From contig NZ_JAUSVA010000002.1 of NCBI RefSeq assembly GCF_030813695.1, forward strand, positions 5,518,001-5,582,000: 64,000 nucleotides of DNA. The letters are read 5' to 3'. The translations under genes were made by a program, and so were the position numbers. The stretch comes from Kitasatospora herbaricolor. Its GTDB lineage: Bacteria > Actinomycetota > Actinomycetes > Streptomycetales > Streptomycetaceae. Shown here one piece after another: positions 1 through 8,767 of this stretch; positions within the stretch are counted from its first letter, which is position 1, and the number at the start of each line of letters is the position of its first letter. The notes under the pieces were generated by a model. That model was not told where the DNA came from and made no database searches. It was given only the letters and a program-made list of their open reading frames with translations.

Positions 1-310
1 AGTCGCTCTGGCCGACCACGGTGCCGTCCGCGGCCTGCGAGCGGACCGTGCACGCCCCGGCGGTGCCGTTGCTCTTGCTCACCTGCAGATGGATCTGCAT
101 CTCGGAGTCCGAGACGGCCTGGAAGGTCGGCACCAGGCCGTTCATGGCCGTCTCGCGCAGCAGGTACGAGGCGCCGAACCAGCCGACCAGCCCCAGCAGC
201 ACCACGCCGCAGACGGCGCCGACCGCCTTCAGCCTGCGGTCCGCCTCGCGGTCGCCGGTACGGCCGTAGCGGCCCGCGGGCGGCTGCCCAGTGGTGGTGC
301 CGACGCTCAT
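1..310 (-). CDS. DUF4307 domain-containing membrane protein (3' part missing)
   Basis: The reading frame starts at the ATG at 310 on the minus strand and runs off the left edge, so only about 103 residues are visible. The N-terminus is Pro/Gly-rich and hydrophilic, followed by one membrane segment (around residues 32-50, VGAVCGVVLLGLVGWFGASY) and an extracellular part that continues FQAVSDSEMQIHLQVSK. This layout matches the actinobacterial DUF4307 family, whose biochemical role is unknown. It is divergent from mca, its usual neighbour in Streptomyces. The C-terminus cannot be judged. Confidence 0.75.
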   Translation of the reverse strand, partial: MSVGTTTGQPPAGRYGRTGDREADRRLKAVGAVCGVVLLGLVGWFGASYLLRETAMNGLVPTFQAVSDSEMQIHLQVSKSNGTAGACTVRSQAADGTVVGQSD

Positions 311-536
311 GCTGGCTCAGTCCTCTCGTGGGAGGGGCCCGCCGGGGTGGTGCCGGGAATGTAAGGCTCCTCCAGTCCGTCACTATAGGAGGGGCACGCC
401 CGCGGCCGGTCCGGCGGGGGCGGGGGGCCCGTCGTGCCGGCACCTGTCGGCGGTGGGTCCCGCGACGGCGCGGCCCCGGAAACTGCGCGGCCCGGACGGT
501 GGGCGGCCCAGATTATTGGTGGAAGGAAACCAGGCG

Positions 537-1433
537 TTGACTGAGCAGTTGCGACTGATGGCGGTGCACGCCCACCCGGACGACGAGTCCAGCAAGGGTG
601 CCGCCTCCATGGCCATGTACGTCGAGCAAGGGGTCGACGTGCTCGTGGCCACCTGCACCGGCGGTGAGCGCGGGTCGGTCCTCAACCCCAAGCTCCAGGG
701 GGACCCGTTCGTCGAGGAGAACATCCACGAGGTGCGCCGCAAGGAGATGGACGCGGCACGCGAGATCCTCGGGGTGAAGCAGGCCTGGCTGGGCTTCGTC
801 GACTCGGGCCTGCCCGAGGGCGACCCGCTGCCGCCGCTGCCCGAGGGCTGCTTCGCGTTGAAGGACGTGGCCGAGGCGGCCGAGCCGCTGGTGCGGCTGA
901 TCCGTGAGTTCAAGCCGCAGGTGATCACCACCTACGACGAGAACGGCGGCTACCCGCACCCCGACCACATCATGACCCACAAGATCACCATGCTGGCCTT
1001 CGACGCCGCCGGGGACCCGGACGCCTACCCGGAGTCGGGCGAGCCCTGGCAGCCGCTGAAGCTCTACTACAACCACGGCTTCCCGATGGGCCGGATCCGG
1101 GCGCTGCACGCCTACCTCACCGAGCACGGCCACGAGTCGCCTTACGGCGAGTGGATCGCGGGCTGGGAGAAGAGCGGCCGCAAGGAGCGCGAGATCACCA
1201 CCCGGGTGGAGTGCGGGGACTGGTTCGAGACCCGGGACCGCGCGCTGATCGCCCACGCCACCCAGATCGACCCGGACGGGCCGTGGTTCCGCGTCCCGCT
1301 GGACGTCCAGCGCGAGGTCTGGTCGACCGAGGACTACGAGCTGTCCCGCTCGCTGATCGACACCGACCTGCCCGAGGACGACCTCTTCGCCGGTCTGCGC
1401 ACCCGCAGCCTGGCCGCCGAGCCGGGCAACTGA
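537..1433 (+). CDS. mca: Mycothiol S-conjugate amidase Mca
   Basis: Mca cleaves mycothiol S-conjugates of toxins into a mercapturic acid, which is exported, and GlcN-Ins, which is recycled; it is a cytosolic zinc enzyme of the LmbE/MshB family. The N-terminus carries the zinc motif AHPDDE (residues 11-16) and CTGGERG, and a second metal site HPDH follows about 140 residues in. I chose the TTG at 537 because GGAAGGA lies about 8 bases before it and the protein then begins MTEQLRLMAVHAHPDDES, as in Streptomyces homologues. The open frame upstream to 291 is non-coding extension. Length 298 aa is normal for the family. Confidence 0.93.
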   Translation: MTEQLRLMAVHAHPDDESSKGAASMAMYVEQGVDVLVATCTGGERGSVLNPKLQGDPFVEENIHEVRRKEMDAAREILGVKQAWLGFVDSGLPEGDPLPPLPEGCFALKDVAEAAEPLVRLIREFKPQVITTYDENGGYPHPDHIMTHKITMLAFDAAGDPDAYPESGEPWQPLKLYYNHGFPMGRIRALHAYLTEHGHESPYGEWIAGWEKSGRKEREITTRVECGDWFETRDRALIAHATQIDPDGPWFRVPLDVQREVWSTEDYELSRSLIDTDLPEDDLFAGLRTRSLAAEPGN

Positions 1434-1499
1434 CCGGCCGGCTCCGACACGCACCACCCCGGTGGCCCGGCCCCGAGCGGGCCGGGTCACCATGGAGAG

Positions 1500-1691
1500 A
1501 TGAGCAACCCCGTGAACCTCACCGACCTGGCCACCGGGCTCGCCCTGGACGAGACCAAGGTGACCCCCGGCCTGCTGGGCTTCGTGGTCTTCGCCGCGCT
1601 CGCGGTCGCCACCTGGTTCCTGGTGAAGTCGATGAACAAGCAGTTCAAGCGCGTGAACTTCGTCGAGGAGCCGGACGCCACCGAGGAGTGA
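1500..1691 (+). CDS. Small single-span membrane protein
   Basis: A 63-residue protein with one central hydrophobic span (GLLGFVVFAALAVATWFLV, about residues 22-40) followed by a basic KSMNKQFKR stretch and an acidic tail. The positive-inside rule suggests the C-terminus faces the cytoplasm. It starts 66 bases after mca with a GGAGAG ribosome site directly before the ATG, and is probably co-transcribed with mca; similar short proteins follow mca in many Streptomyces. No function is assigned. Confidence 0.75.
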   Translation: MSNPVNLTDLATGLALDETKVTPGLLGFVVFAALAVATWFLVKSMNKQFKRVNFVEEPDATEE

Positions 1692-1752
1692 CCCGCGCGC
1701 CGGGCCGGTGCCCGGGGCCGTGCCGGCCCGCGCGCGGCGCGTGCGCGCACGG

Positions 1753-1787
1753 GTGCGGGGCGGGACCTGGTCGGTCCCGCCCCGCAC
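1753..1787. terminator. Bidirectional terminator hairpin
   Basis: A perfect 15-bp stem (1753-1767 with 1773-1787, loop of five bases) lies between the convergent small membrane protein gene and griF. It can end transcription from both sides, separating the core region from the biosynthetic cluster. Confidence 0.75.
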
Positions 1788-1840
1788 GCCCGTGACCGGG
1801 CCGCCGCGCCCCGGGTGCGGGCGGGGCGGAGCGCTCGGGC

Positions 1841-2797
1841 TCAGTCGCAGTCGTCGTCGTACTGGTAGAACCGACGGTGGTCGGTCAGGTCACCCGGGGT
1901 GAGGGTGTTCCACGGCGGGAGCTTGGTGTGCACGTCCGGCACGTCCTGGGTGGGCTCCAGCGGCAGGTAGTGCGGGACGTCCGGGTGCTGCCGCTGCCAG
2001 ACCGACCAGAGCTTGTCGATGAAGCAGTGGTGCAGGAAGAACACCGGGTCGTTGGGCGAGCCGATGTACATCATGTGGCCGCCGACCCAGACGTGACCGG
2101 CGCCGTGCAGCTTGCCGAAGGCCGGCTCCCAGGGGAACTTGGCGTACCCCTCCAGGTGGTTGCGGAAGCTGGCGAACGGCGTCTCGCGGCCCGAGGTGTG
2201 GTTCCACGGGAACGAGTCGTAGACCGGGAGGTCCAGGGTGTCCTGGAGCTCCTTGGGGGTCGGCAGGTTCGGGGTGAGCGTGCCGAAGTCCCGGACCAGG
2301 TAGTCGCGGTCGTCCGTGGTGTAGTGGCCGTTCACCGGCGCGGGCTCCGAACCGTCGGACACCACACTGATGTTGATCTTCCACCCGTTGTCCCGGGCGA
2401 ACGGGCCGGTCATCACCCGGTTGTCGCCGGGCCGGCCGTTGCCGCCCATGAACTCCTCGTCCCACAGCGGGGAGTCGGCGCCCTGGTCGGTGGTCCAGTC
2501 CCAGTACGGCAGGGTGACCCGGGGGTCGACCTTCTGCAGCTCCCGCTCGAAGTTCATCAGGTACTGGCGGTGCCAGGGGAACAGGCCCGGGTTCACGTGC
2601 CCGATCCGCTTGCCGCCCAGCTTCGCCAGGTAGTCGTCGGAGTTGACCTGGATGTGCAGCTGCACGAACTGGTCGAATATGCCCCGGCGCTTGATCTCCA
2701 GCACCGCGTTGACGAACCGGCGCTTCTCCGCGCGGCTCATGTGAAGGTGGTTCTTGCGTACGCCCACGCGTCGCTTCTCCTGCTCGTGACCGCTCAT
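1841..2797 (-). CDS. griF: Tyrosinase-like copper enzyme (o-aminophenol oxidase GriF type)
   Basis: Type-3 copper protein of 318 aa. CuA histidines fit H48, H67 and H76 (the last in NPGLFPWHRQYL); CuB histidines fit H231, H235 and H257 (in FFLHHCFIDKLW). It is longer than melanin-forming MelC2 tyrosinases (about 273 aa) because of extra sequence between the copper sites, as in the GriF/NspF group. GriF oxidises 3-amino-4-hydroxybenzaldehyde to the quinone imine that couples into the phenoxazinone of grixazone; the related NspF instead performs C-nitrosation. The co-located carboxylic acid reductase favours the GriF role. The start overlaps the stop of the upstream chaperone gene by 4 bases, so the pair is translationally coupled. 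Confidence 0.85.
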   Translation of the reverse strand: MSGHEQEKRRVGVRKNHLHMSRAEKRRFVNAVLEIKRRGIFDQFVQLHIQVNSDDYLAKLGGKRIGHVNPGLFPWHRQYLMNFERELQKVDPRVTLPYWDWTTDQGADSPLWDEEFMGGNGRPGDNRVMTGPFARDNGWKINISVVSDGSEPAPVNGHYTTDDRDYLVRDFGTLTPNLPTPKELQDTLDLPVYDSFPWNHTSGRETPFASFRNHLEGYAKFPWEPAFGKLHGAGHVWVGGHMMYIGSPNDPVFFLHHCFIDKLWSVWQRQHPDVPHYLPLEPTQDVPDVHTKLPPWNTLTPGDLTDHRRFYQYDDDCD

Positions 2798-3195
2798 GCG
2801 GCGTGGTGGTGGTCGGTGGAGCCGGAGTCCTTGGCGGCCAGCAGCTGCGCGCCGCGCAGCTCGTCGACCGCGCGGCGGGCCGCGACCAGCGGCGAGGCCT
2901 CCAGGCCGTAGTGGCAGAGCGAGCTCATGTACGCGTTCTCGCCCAGCTTCATCACATGCAGCGGCCGGTCGTCGATGAACACCGGGGTGTGCTCGCCGCT
3001 CGCGGCGGCCACCCGTATCGTCCGGCCCTTGTACGTCTCGACATGGTCCGCCGGGCCGGCCGCGGCGACGGGGCCGGAGCCCTCGGCCGCGGCCCGCGCT
3101 CCGACGCCGGTGCCGTTGAACGCCACCACGCCGCTGGCGGCGGCCGCGGCCACGCCCACCGTGGCTTTCACCATGTCACGTCGATTCATCCCCAC
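2794..3195 (-). CDS. griE: Copper chaperone for the tyrosinase-like enzyme (GriE/MelC1 type)
   Basis: A 133-aa MelC1-family 'caddie' protein that loads copper into GriF and may escort it out of the cell. The N-terminus MNRRDMVKATVGVAAAAA looks like a twin-arginine signal. The family core follows (GRTIRVAAASGEHTPVFIDD, then LHVMKLGENAYMSSLCHYG), and the C-terminus ends in a His cluster (DHHHAA). Two starts are possible: GTG at 3195 or ATG at 3189; AGGAAGG lies just upstream of both. Gene order chaperone-then-oxidase is the same as in melC operons and in the gri cluster. Confidence 0.85.
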   Translation of the reverse strand: MGMNRRDMVKATVGVAAAAASGVVAFNGTGVGARAAAEGSGPVAAAGPADHVETYKGRTIRVAAASGEHTPVFIDDRPLHVMKLGENAYMSSLCHYGLEASPLVAARRAVDELRGAQLLAAKDSGSTDHHHAA

Positions 3196-3238
3196 AACGC
3201 CTTCCTCGGTCCGTTGCTCGGTTGCCTGACGCCAGGAA

Positions 3239-4630
3239 TCATGTCGACGCGAGGTGTCGCCCGGCTTTCGAATCGATATCGCCGCTCACGACGCCCTTCG
3301 GCTCCAGCAGGAACTGCGTGTAGTTGTCGTCGTGCGGGATCCCGGGCACGGCCGTCCAGGGCAGCACGGTGCCCCGGGTGACCTTGCGGACGGTCGGCTC
3401 CAGCAGGGCCCGCTCGGCGAGGTCCTCCCGCTCGGTCAGCAGGTTGAGCACCAGCGACTCGCGCAGCGGCGCGGTGCCGTCCGCCTCGGTCCAGGGTGCC
3501 ACCACGATGAAGGGGAAGGGCAGTTCGGTGCCGACGGCCGGGTGGCCGGCCCGGTCCGCGGAGAGCACCAGCGGCCGGGGGAGCAGCGAGCCGTTCTCCA
3601 GCCGGACGAAGGGCTCGTGCGCGTCGTGGCGGGCCGAGTGGTCGGTCAGCTCGGTGCGCAGTTCGGCGGTCTGGCGGCGGATCTGCTCGGCGCGGTGGGC
3701 GTCCAGCACCAGCAGCGAGGCGTCCGGGTGGTCGGCGGGCAGCACCGGCAGGGTGCTCAGCCGCCGGGCGAGCCGGTCGGCGACCTCGGCCACCGGCCGG
3801 GTGGTGAGCACCGCGGAGAGGTTGGTGCAGCGGGTGCCGCCGTCGAAGGAGGCGGAGGTGACCAGGTGGTCCAGCAGCGCGTCGTCGAGGTCGGCGTCCA
3901 GGAAGGCCTTGGTGCTGCCGGGTCCGCGCACCGCGATGCTGTCGTCGCCCTGCCAGGTCTCGACGGCCTGCCGGCCGCCGTAGATGATCCCCCGGTCGGC
4001 CTTGCGCAGCAGGAACTCCCCGACCTCGCGGGAGCTGGGCAGGAACGCCAGCCGGTCGGCCGGCAGGCCGGCCCGCAGCAGCGCCGCGACCAGCCGGCGC
4101 GGGGTGAACGGGTCGCGGCTGCCGGGCCGCACCAGCACGCTGTAGCCGTGGTAGACCGCTTGCACCCAGGTGGCGTTGGGCACCGGGTGGTTGCTGGCCA
4201 TCACCCCGGCGAAGACCCGGCCGCGGGGCACCCAGCGGGTGCGGAAGCCGGAGCCGAAGTCGGTCACCGGCAGTTCCGCCGCGGTGGTCGCGGGCAGTGC
4301 GACGATCTCCTTGACGAGGTCCTCGACCGCGAGCCGGACGGTGGCCGCGGTCAGCCCGGTGCTCAGCGTGACGCGGTTGACGTAGTCGTCGATGCTCTCC
4401 CCGTCGAGGTCGGCGCTCGCGAACAGCCGGGCCGCCTCGACGAGCAGTTCGGCGCCGGGCGGGACGCCGTCGGCGTTGCGGCGCAGTTCGTTCAGCGCGG
4501 CCTGGGCGAGCAGCCGGGGGGCCTGGCCGATGTCGGCGAGCGGCTCGCCGGTCACGCCCAGCAGCGTGGAGCGGTCGCTGCTCGGCACGGGCCGGCCGCC
4601 GGTCACCGGGTCGATGCGGACCACGCTCAT
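3239..4630 (-). CDS. griC: Acyl reductase subunit of carboxylic acid reductase (GriC/LuxC-like)
   Basis: 463-aa aldehyde dehydrogenase/LuxC-type reductase. The catalytic cysteine is C268 in FDGGTRCTNLSA and the oxyanion Asn is in VMASNHPVPN (about residue 147). With GriD it reduces 3,4-AHBA, activated as an acyl-adenylate and probably carried as a thioester on this Cys, to 3-amino-4-hydroxybenzaldehyde using NADPH. The start ATG at 4630 shares a base with the stop of griD (TGATG), indicating coupled translation and a stoichiometric complex. The open frame upstream of 4630 lies antiparallel to nothing real and is simply the shadow of griD. Confidence 0.85.
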   Translation of the reverse strand: MSVVRIDPVTGGRPVPSSDRSTLLGVTGEPLADIGQAPRLLAQAALNELRRNADGVPPGAELLVEAARLFASADLDGESIDDYVNRVTLSTGLTAATVRLAVEDLVKEIVALPATTAAELPVTDFGSGFRTRWVPRGRVFAGVMASNHPVPNATWVQAVYHGYSVLVRPGSRDPFTPRRLVAALLRAGLPADRLAFLPSSREVGEFLLRKADRGIIYGGRQAVETWQGDDSIAVRGPGSTKAFLDADLDDALLDHLVTSASFDGGTRCTNLSAVLTTRPVAEVADRLARRLSTLPVLPADHPDASLLVLDAHRAEQIRRQTAELRTELTDHSARHDAHEPFVRLENGSLLPRPLVLSADRAGHPAVGTELPFPFIVVAPWTEADGTAPLRESLVLNLLTEREDLAERALLEPTVRKVTRGTVLPWTAVPGIPHDDNYTQFLLEPKGVVSGDIDSKAGRHLAST

Positions 4631-5679
4631 CAGTACACCCCTTCGATGACGGCCACATCGTCGATGGTGCCGAAGGTCTGGACGTCGGCCAGGCCGTCCG
4701 GCCCGCCCGGGGAGGTCGGTGCGATCCGGACGGCGCTGTCGCGCTCCAGGATGTTCGGCAGGAACATCTCCTCGGCGACGAGGTGCAGCCGGACCCGGCC
4801 GCGCTCGCCGTAGCCGACCTCCTTGCCCTGCTCGTCGACCAGCTCCAGCCGGGTGGTCTCCGGGAACGCCTCGAAGACGCAGGGGTACTCGTCGCCGGCC
4901 AGCCGCTCGCGCTGTGGCGCCACCCCCATCAGGCTGTTGCCGTAGATGCCGGCCACGGCGGTGCCGGGGAAGAACACCTCCTCGACCAGGCGCAGGCTCT
5001 CGGCGCTGATCGAGGTGCCGGCCCAGATGATCCCCCGGACCTTGGCCAGCACCAGCTCGTACAGCTCCTCGCGGGCGCAGATCGCCTCCAGCAGCGGGGG
5101 CGTGGTGCTCAGGACGGCCACGTCCTGGCTGCGGAGAATCGTCTCCGCCTGGTCGAGCAGGTGCTGGATGTACTCCTCGGCCTGCTCCGGCCGGCCGCTG
5201 CCGAGCAGCCGCTTGACCCACCGCGGGTCCAGGTCGACGGTGTAGAAGATGCCGTTCCCGAGCGCCGCGTAGCGCGACACGTCGAAGCCGATGACGTGCG
5301 GGCCGCTCGGGCCCAGGTGCAGCCAGTTGCCGGTGGCGGGCACGCCCTGGGCGACCAGCCGGCCGTGCGCCCACTCCAGCAGCCGCGAACGGTAGCCGCT
5401 GTCCACGATGCGCTTCGGGGCGCCGGTGGTGCCGCCCGAGTCGTACACCCGGAAGGGCTGGTCCGCCAGGCCCTGCGGGATCAGGTCCCCGGCCGGGACG
5501 CTGCGCAGCTCGGAGCTGATGTCGGGGAACCGCAGCAGATCGGTCGCACCCTGCACGTCGCTGACCGGGTCGAAGCCGAGGGTGGCCCGTTTCCCGAGCC
5601 AGAACGGCGATCCGGTGGCATCGCCGAAGTGCCAGGCCATCAGTTTCCGCAGGTGGCTGTCAAAGTCGTCTGAGCTCAT
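4630..5679 (-). CDS. griD: Acyl-adenylating subunit of carboxylic acid reductase (GriD/LuxE-like)
   Basis: 349-aa AMP-forming acyl-protein synthetase-like enzyme. The adenylate motif is YDSGGTTGAPKR (residues 79-90), and the later GIIWAGTSIS and IYGNSLMG segments match the ANL-fold core of the LuxE/PaaK-like group; the usual C-terminal swivelling domain is absent. It would activate the carboxylate of 3,4-AHBA with ATP and hand it to GriC. It is the first gene of the minus-strand operon griD-griC-griE-griF, with a GAGAGAG ribosome site before the ATG. The hairpin at 5792-5829 separates it from the preceding transporter gene, so it probably has its own promoter in 5680-5790. Confidence 0.85.
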   Translation of the reverse strand: MSSDDFDSHLRKLMAWHFGDATGSPFWLGKRATLGFDPVSDVQGATDLLRFPDISSELRSVPAGDLIPQGLADQPFRVYDSGGTTGAPKRIVDSGYRSRLLEWAHGRLVAQGVPATGNWLHLGPSGPHVIGFDVSRYAALGNGIFYTVDLDPRWVKRLLGSGRPEQAEEYIQHLLDQAETILRSQDVAVLSTTPPLLEAICAREELYELVLAKVRGIIWAGTSISAESLRLVEEVFFPGTAVAGIYGNSLMGVAPQRERLAGDEYPCVFEAFPETTRLELVDEQGKEVGYGERGRVRLHLVAEEMFLPNILERDSAVRIAPTSPGGPDGLADVQTFGTIDDVAVIEGVY

Positions 5680-5791
5680 CGGTGAACCACTCTCTCGACG
5701 CGCGGGACAGGTGTTCTCCCATGCTTTGTGCTCCGCCTATCGGGCGGTTATCACCTGGGTATCGGGAGTGCGCCGACCGGATACGGACATG

Positions 5792-5829
5792 CCGGTGCCG
5801 GAGACCGCACGGGCGGTCTCCGGCACCGG
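5792..5829 (-). terminator. Terminator after the MFS transporter gene
   Basis: A perfect 16-bp stem (5792-5807 with 5814-5829, six-base loop) lies about 50 bases beyond the stop of the MFS gene and before the griD operon on the same strand. Confidence 0.7.
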
Positions 5830-5879
5830 GGAGCGGGATGGACGAGTTGTGGTTCCGGTACGAACTGGATGCCGGCGGG

Positions 5880-7271
5880 TCAGGCCTGCTTGGCCTGCGC
5901 GGCGCTGCCGTTGAGCGTCAGCGCGATCAGCGCGGCCACCAGCGGCAGCGCGGCCACCAGTCCCAGCGCACTGGTCAGCGTCATCGACTTGGACAGCGCA
6001 CCGGCCGCGGCCGAACCGACCGCGCCGCCGACGAAGAAGGTCAGGTTCAGCAGGCCCATCGCCCCGCCGCGCTGCGCGGGAGGGATCCGGGCCGACATCA
6101 GGCCCGTCGTCACCACCTGGGTCACGGCGAAGGCGGCGAAGCCCAGCGAGGCGCCGGCCACCAGCAGGATCGCCCCGCCGCCGTAGATCCCGGCGGCCGC
6201 CAGCAGTACGGCCGAGGCCGCCGCGGCGCCGGCCAGCAGCCGGCTGCCGCCGTTGCCGGAGATCCGGCCGGCGGCCCGGGAGAGCACCGCGCCGATCACC
6301 GCGCCGGGGAGCAGCGCGAAGCCGACCGTGAGCACGCTCCAGCCGTAGGACTTCACCAGCACCTGCGGCACGGCGTACATGGCGGCGAACAGGCCGCCGT
6401 ACACGCCCACGCCGACGGCGGCGGACAGCAGGAACAGCCGGTCGCCGGCCAGCGACTTCGGGACGAAGCCGGTCGGCAGGCTGCGCACCCGCACGGCGAG
6501 CGCGCCCGCGCCCAGGATCACCAGCAGGGCGGTGACCAGCACCACCGGGGTGGAGAGCGACAGGGCGGGGGACTGGATCAGCACCAGCAGCGCCGCCGAG
6601 GTGAGGGTGAGCAGTACGGCGCCGGTGATGTCGACCGGCTTGCGCGAGCCGGGCCGGGTGGCCAGGCGCAGGCAGAACGGGACGGCGAGCAGCGACAGCA
6701 CCGGCAGCACGACCGTCAGCCGCCAGCTCAGCCACTGGGTGATGATGCCGCCCATCAGCGTCGCGCTGGCGGAGAAGGCGGCCATCGTCCCGCCGAAGCC
6801 GGCCAGCACCTTGGGCCGGCTCGCCGGGTCGCCGGAGGCGGCGAGGGTCAGCGCGCCGGAGGTCATCGCCCCGGATCCGGCGGCCAGGACGAAGCGGCCG
6901 GCCACCAGGGTGCCGAGGTTGGTCGAGGAGACGCAGATCCCGGTACCCAGCAGCAGCACCACCGAGCCGGCGAGCAGCGTGGTGCGGACCCCGAGGGCGT
7001 CGCCGAGGCGGCCGAACAGGGCGGTGCCGATGCCGAGGGCGAGGGCGTGGATGGTCAGGACCCAGGCGGTGGCGGCCGGGGTGGTGTGGAGTGCGGCGGT
7101 GACCTTGGGGAGGGCCACGCCGGCCGCGGTGACGCCGAAGACGGCGGGGCCGAAGAGGGCGCCCAGGCGTAGTCCGGTGGAACGGGCGCTGATGGCGGGG
7201 GCCGCGGGAGCGGGGAGAGTGATGGGAGTGGCAGCTGCGGACTGCTGCTGCACGGCTGGGTCAGTGGTCAC
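5880..7271 (-). CDS. MFS efflux transporter
   Basis: 463-aa major facilitator superfamily protein with about 12-14 hydrophobic spans. The A-motif loop GRLGDALGVRTT follows the second span, and a C-like motif region GSGAMTSGALTLAASG is present, typical of drug/H+ antiporters. The GTG at 7271 overlaps the stop of the upstream flavoprotein gene by 4 bases, so the two are co-translated. Within this cluster the most likely job is export of the o-aminophenol product or self-resistance; this is inferred from position only. A hairpin follows the gene. Confidence 0.85.
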   Translation of the reverse strand: MTTDPAVQQQSAAATPITLPAPAAPAISARSTGLRLGALFGPAVFGVTAAGVALPKVTAALHTTPAATAWVLTIHALALGIGTALFGRLGDALGVRTTLLAGSVVLLLGTGICVSSTNLGTLVAGRFVLAAGSGAMTSGALTLAASGDPASRPKVLAGFGGTMAAFSASATLMGGIITQWLSWRLTVVLPVLSLLAVPFCLRLATRPGSRKPVDITGAVLLTLTSAALLVLIQSPALSLSTPVVLVTALLVILGAGALAVRVRSLPTGFVPKSLAGDRLFLLSAAVGVGVYGGLFAAMYAVPQVLVKSYGWSVLTVGFALLPGAVIGAVLSRAAGRISGNGGSRLLAGAAAASAVLLAAAGIYGGGAILLVAGASLGFAAFAVTQVVTTGLMSARIPPAQRGGAMGLLNLTFFVGGAVGSAAAGALSKSMTLTSALGLVAALPLVAALIALTLNGSAAQAKQA

Positions 7272-8698
7272 TGGGAGAGCCCTTCGCTGGGCACGATGTT
7301 GTGGTTGAAACGGAAAAGGTTCTGCGGGTCGTACACGGCCTTGATGTCCGCCAGCCGGCGGTACGTCTCGGCGTCGTAGCAGGCACGCACCTGGTCGGGG
7401 CCGGTGGTGGCCGGGCCGCCCAGGAAGTTGAGGTAGCGGCCGCCGGTGCCCCAGGGGGTCAGGCCCTCCAGCACCTCGCTGCCGGCGACCTCGGCGGCCG
7501 CCGGGTCCCCGGGTATGGCGGGGGTCAGGGTGGACAGGGTGAAGGCGCCGTCCCGGTTGCCGACCGCGTTGGGCACCGCCGGGGGGCGGCCGAGCGCGCC
7601 GCCGAGGTGGCGCAGTTCCACCATCAGCTCGCCGCAGCCGGAGCCGGGGCCGGCCAGGGCCAGCAGCCGGGTCACCGCCTGGTGGTCCAGCTCCCGCAGG
7701 ACGATCGAGCGCTCGTGGTACGGCAGCGGGTGGGTCGGGTCCTGGTGGATCTCCTGGACGGCGGTGTACGGCATGTCGCCGACGGTGTCGAGGACGGGCA
7801 GCGCGACCGTGCGCAGCGGCCGGATCAGCTGCTCGCCGTCGGCGGCGGAACCCTGGAAGGCGATCCGGACGTGCACCACCAGCCGGCCCCGCAGCAGCGC
7901 CGGCACCACCGGCAGGTCGGGGAGCCGCAGCAGGGCCACCGAGGAGGTCATCTCCTCCGGCAGGTCCCTGGTCCAGGCCCGCCAGGTGTGCAGGACGTCG
8001 CTGGTGTCCTCGCCGTCGTAGAACAGGCCGCCGCCGTACAGCCGGGTGACCGGGACGAGCTCGAACTCCATCGCGGTGACGACCCCGAAGTTGCCCTTGC
8101 CGCCGCGCAACGCCCAGAACAACGCGGCGTTCTGATCCTGCGTCACCATCCGCAGCTCGCCGTCGGCGGTGACGATCTCCAGCCGGGTCACGTGGTCCGC
8201 GGCGTAGCCGTACCGGCGGGCGAGCAGGCCGAGGCCGCCGCCGAGGGTGTAGCCGACCGCGCCGACCAGGTGCGAGGAGCCGTTGAGCGGGGCCAGGCCG
8301 TGGGCGGCCGCCGACCGGATGACCTTGTGCCACGGGGTGCCGGCCTCCACCCGGGCGAGCCGCGCGATCGGGTCGACCGCCACGCCGTTCATCCGCCGGA
8401 CGGAGATCAGCAGTCCGCCGTCGGCCGGCGCGCTGATGCCGTGCCCGGTCGACTGGACGGTCACCGGCAGGCCGTGCAGGCCCGCGATGCGGACCGCCGC
8501 CTGCACGTCCGCCGCTCCCTCGGCGACGACGACCAGGGCCGGGCGGTGGGCGGCGACGAGGTTGAACCCCGCACACTCGGTGGCGAAGCCCTCGTCACCC
8601 GGCGACAGCACCGCGCCGCGTACGGCATGGGCCAGTTCCTGTGCCACCCCGGCCGGCGCGGAGCGGAATTCGACCTGGCCTTCCTGTGCAATCCCCAC
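7268..8698 (-). CDS. BBE-like FAD-binding oxidoreductase
   Basis: 476-aa flavoprotein of the berberine-bridge-enzyme-like/PCMH family. The FAD domain shows VTVQSTGHGIS, where the His would be the 8-alpha-histidyl link, and VGYTLGGGLGLLARRYG; the usual second Cys link is not evident. The C-terminal BBE motif is YDPQNLFRFNHNI. Such enzymes oxidise secondary metabolites using O2. I chose the GTG at 8698 because GGGGAAG precedes it; the upstream open frame has no family similarity. I recall no BBE-type enzyme in the grixazone pathway, so it may carry out an extra oxidation in this cluster. Confidence 0.85.
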   Translation of the reverse strand: MGIAQEGQVEFRSAPAGVAQELAHAVRGAVLSPGDEGFATECAGFNLVAAHRPALVVVAEGAADVQAAVRIAGLHGLPVTVQSTGHGISAPADGGLLISVRRMNGVAVDPIARLARVEAGTPWHKVIRSAAAHGLAPLNGSSHLVGAVGYTLGGGLGLLARRYGYAADHVTRLEIVTADGELRMVTQDQNAALFWALRGGKGNFGVVTAMEFELVPVTRLYGGGLFYDGEDTSDVLHTWRAWTRDLPEEMTSSVALLRLPDLPVVPALLRGRLVVHVRIAFQGSAADGEQLIRPLRTVALPVLDTVGDMPYTAVQEIHQDPTHPLPYHERSIVLRELDHQAVTRLLALAGPGSGCGELMVELRHLGGALGRPPAVPNAVGNRDGAFTLSTLTPAIPGDPAAAEVAGSEVLEGLTPWGTGGRYLNFLGGPATTGPDQVRACYDAETYRRLADIKAVYDPQNLFRFNHNIVPSEGLSQ

Positions 8699-8767
8699 AG
8701 TTCTTCCCCTTCGAGCGATGTGCTGTACCTTCCACCTGGATTCTTCGCTCCGGGGGAGGCACAACCC

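Noticed and set aside
5880..8576. 898-codon open frame
   Set aside because: Only the part from 7271 reads as MFS transporter; the rest is an Arg/Pro/Gly-rich shadow of the flavoprotein gene.
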